5,495 bases of DNA from Nostoc cf. edaphicum LEGE 07299. GTDB taxonomy: Bacteria; Cyanobacteriota; Cyanobacteriia; Cyanobacteriales; Nostocaceae. Every line of letters begins with the position of its first letter. Positions within the stretch are counted from its first letter, which is position 1. The stretch spans positions 1-5,495 of the forward strand of contig NZ_JADEXF010000303.1 in assembly GCF_015207245.1 (NCBI RefSeq), read 5' to 3'. Shown one piece after another: positions 4,997-5,495 of this stretch. The position numbers and the translations under genes were made by a program. The notes below the pieces were generated by a model, which worked only from the letters and a program-made list of their open reading frames with translations, did no database searches and was not told the origin of the DNA.

Positions 4997-5296
4997 ATGA
5001 AAATTAAAGAACAACTTATCGAGGAAATTCAATCAGCACCAGATGCAATTTTGACTGAAACACTTAATTTTTTACGTTTTTTGAAAACAAAACAAAACCA
5101 AGTGCAACCAACACAACATCAAGTAGAGTTTCCTAGTCAGACTACTGTTAATTCCACAGGAAGCTCACTTCTAGAACATCTGAAAACTATAGGTACTTGG
5201 GAAGGTGATGACTTAGAGGAGTGTCTGAAGCTAGTAATTGCTAGCCGTGGTCAAGCAGAGTTTAATGAAGATAATCCTTTTGAACAATGTACCTAA
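4997..5296 (+). CDS. Antitoxin-like protein (DUF2281/VapB-like) of a putative toxin-antitoxin pair
   Basis: The 99-residue acidic protein has three visible parts. An N-terminal helical segment, IKEQLIEEIQSAPDAILTET and LNFLRFLKTKQ (3-33), is typical of cyanobacterial DUF2281-type antitoxins. A polar linker rich in Q, T and S covers about 34-57. A C-terminal segment, LLEHLKTIGTWEGDDLEECLKLV (58-80), is the probable toxin-binding part. GAGG lies 7 nt before ATG 4997. The stop overlaps the start of a PIN-domain gene by 10 nt, the usual translational coupling of type II modules, in which the antitoxin neutralises the toxin and often represses its own promoter. TATACT at 4960-4965 might be a -10 box, but no -35 is seen. 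Family assignment comes from sequence appearance and neighbour, not from a catalytic motif. Confidence 0.78.
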   Translation: MKIKEQLIEEIQSAPDAILTETLNFLRFLKTKQNQVQPTQHQVEFPSQTTVNSTGSSLLEHLKTIGTWEGDDLEECLKLVIASRGQAEFNEDNPFEQCT

Positions 5297-5495
5297 TCGA
5301 TACAAATCACTGTAGTCTAGCTATTTTAGGTAACGTCAATATATTAAGTCGCCTTGCTGAGGTTGAAAACAGTCTAGTTTCAACTTGTGTCATTGTGCAG
5401 GGAGAATTAATAGATATGGCAACACGTTCTCAAAGGCAACAAAGTAATTTAGCATTAGTACAAAATTTTATTAGAGGTATTTATATTTACAATAT
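5287..5495 (+). CDS. PIN-domain VapC-like ribonuclease toxin (3' end cut by window)
   Basis: The frame starts at ATG 5287, within the last codons of the antitoxin gene, and is open to the window edge (69 complete codons). MYLIDTNHCSLAILG carries the first PIN-domain acidic residue (D5, in the L-I-D-T-N motif). VIVQGELIDMA (36-45) carries the second (E40). The remaining acidic residues of the metal site would lie beyond the window. PIN/VapC proteins are Mg-dependent ribonucleases that cleave tRNA or rRNA. No SD sequence precedes the ATG, so translation probably depends on coupling to the upstream antitoxin gene. The antitoxin neighbour supports a toxin role over a housekeeping PIN nuclease. 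Confidence 0.85.
   Translation, partial: MYLIDTNHCSLAILGNVNILSRLAEVENSLVSTCVIVQGELIDMATRSQRQQSNLALVQNFIRGIYIYN

Overview
The window looks like chromosomal DNA of a filamentous, heterocyst-forming type cyanobacterium (Nostoc/Anabaena group). The evidence is a 94-residue HU protein that I recognise as Anabaena-type HanA, a CobD-like B12 enzyme carrying four GCGATCGC (HIP1) octamers, arrays of TTGTCAT/GACCAAT heptanucleotide repeats, dispersed GATGCCT..CGGCGGTAAAC repeats, and Uma2 and toxin-antitoxin genes of the kind these genomes carry in many copies.

The left half (1-2850) is a head-to-tail set on the minus strand: hanA (2789-2505), a cobD-type aminotransferase-fold gene (2478-1408), and an FAD/NAD(P) oxidoreductase that runs off the left edge (1257-1). 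hanA has a good ribosome site and a possible promoter overlapped by an imperfect palindrome. A small hairpin plus T-run between hanA and cobD may separate the two transcripts. The 150 bp between cobD and the oxidoreductase are almost entirely repeats. One heptad array supplies the oxidoreductase start codon itself. Another array sits inside cobD without breaking the reading frame.

The centre (2850-3546) has no convincing gene. It holds a hairpin, two short open stretches that could be decayed coding sequence, and a dispersed-repeat block at about 3366-3440.

The right half (3547-5495) is accessory in character: two divergent Uma2-family (DUF820, PD-(D/E)XK nuclease fold) genes sharing a 111-bp promoter region, then an antitoxin-like gene whose end overlaps by 10 nt a PIN-domain VapC-like toxin gene cut by the right edge. 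The second Uma2 gene contains, in frame, a copy of the repeat found at 3370-3393.

The most notable theme is repeat DNA that has entered or reshaped coding sequence at three places (the oxidoreductase start, the interior of cobD, and the C-terminal part of a Uma2 gene). Next is an oxidoreductase of the disulfide-reductase family that has lost its redox cysteines. I see no convincing multi-gene system that is new in kind.
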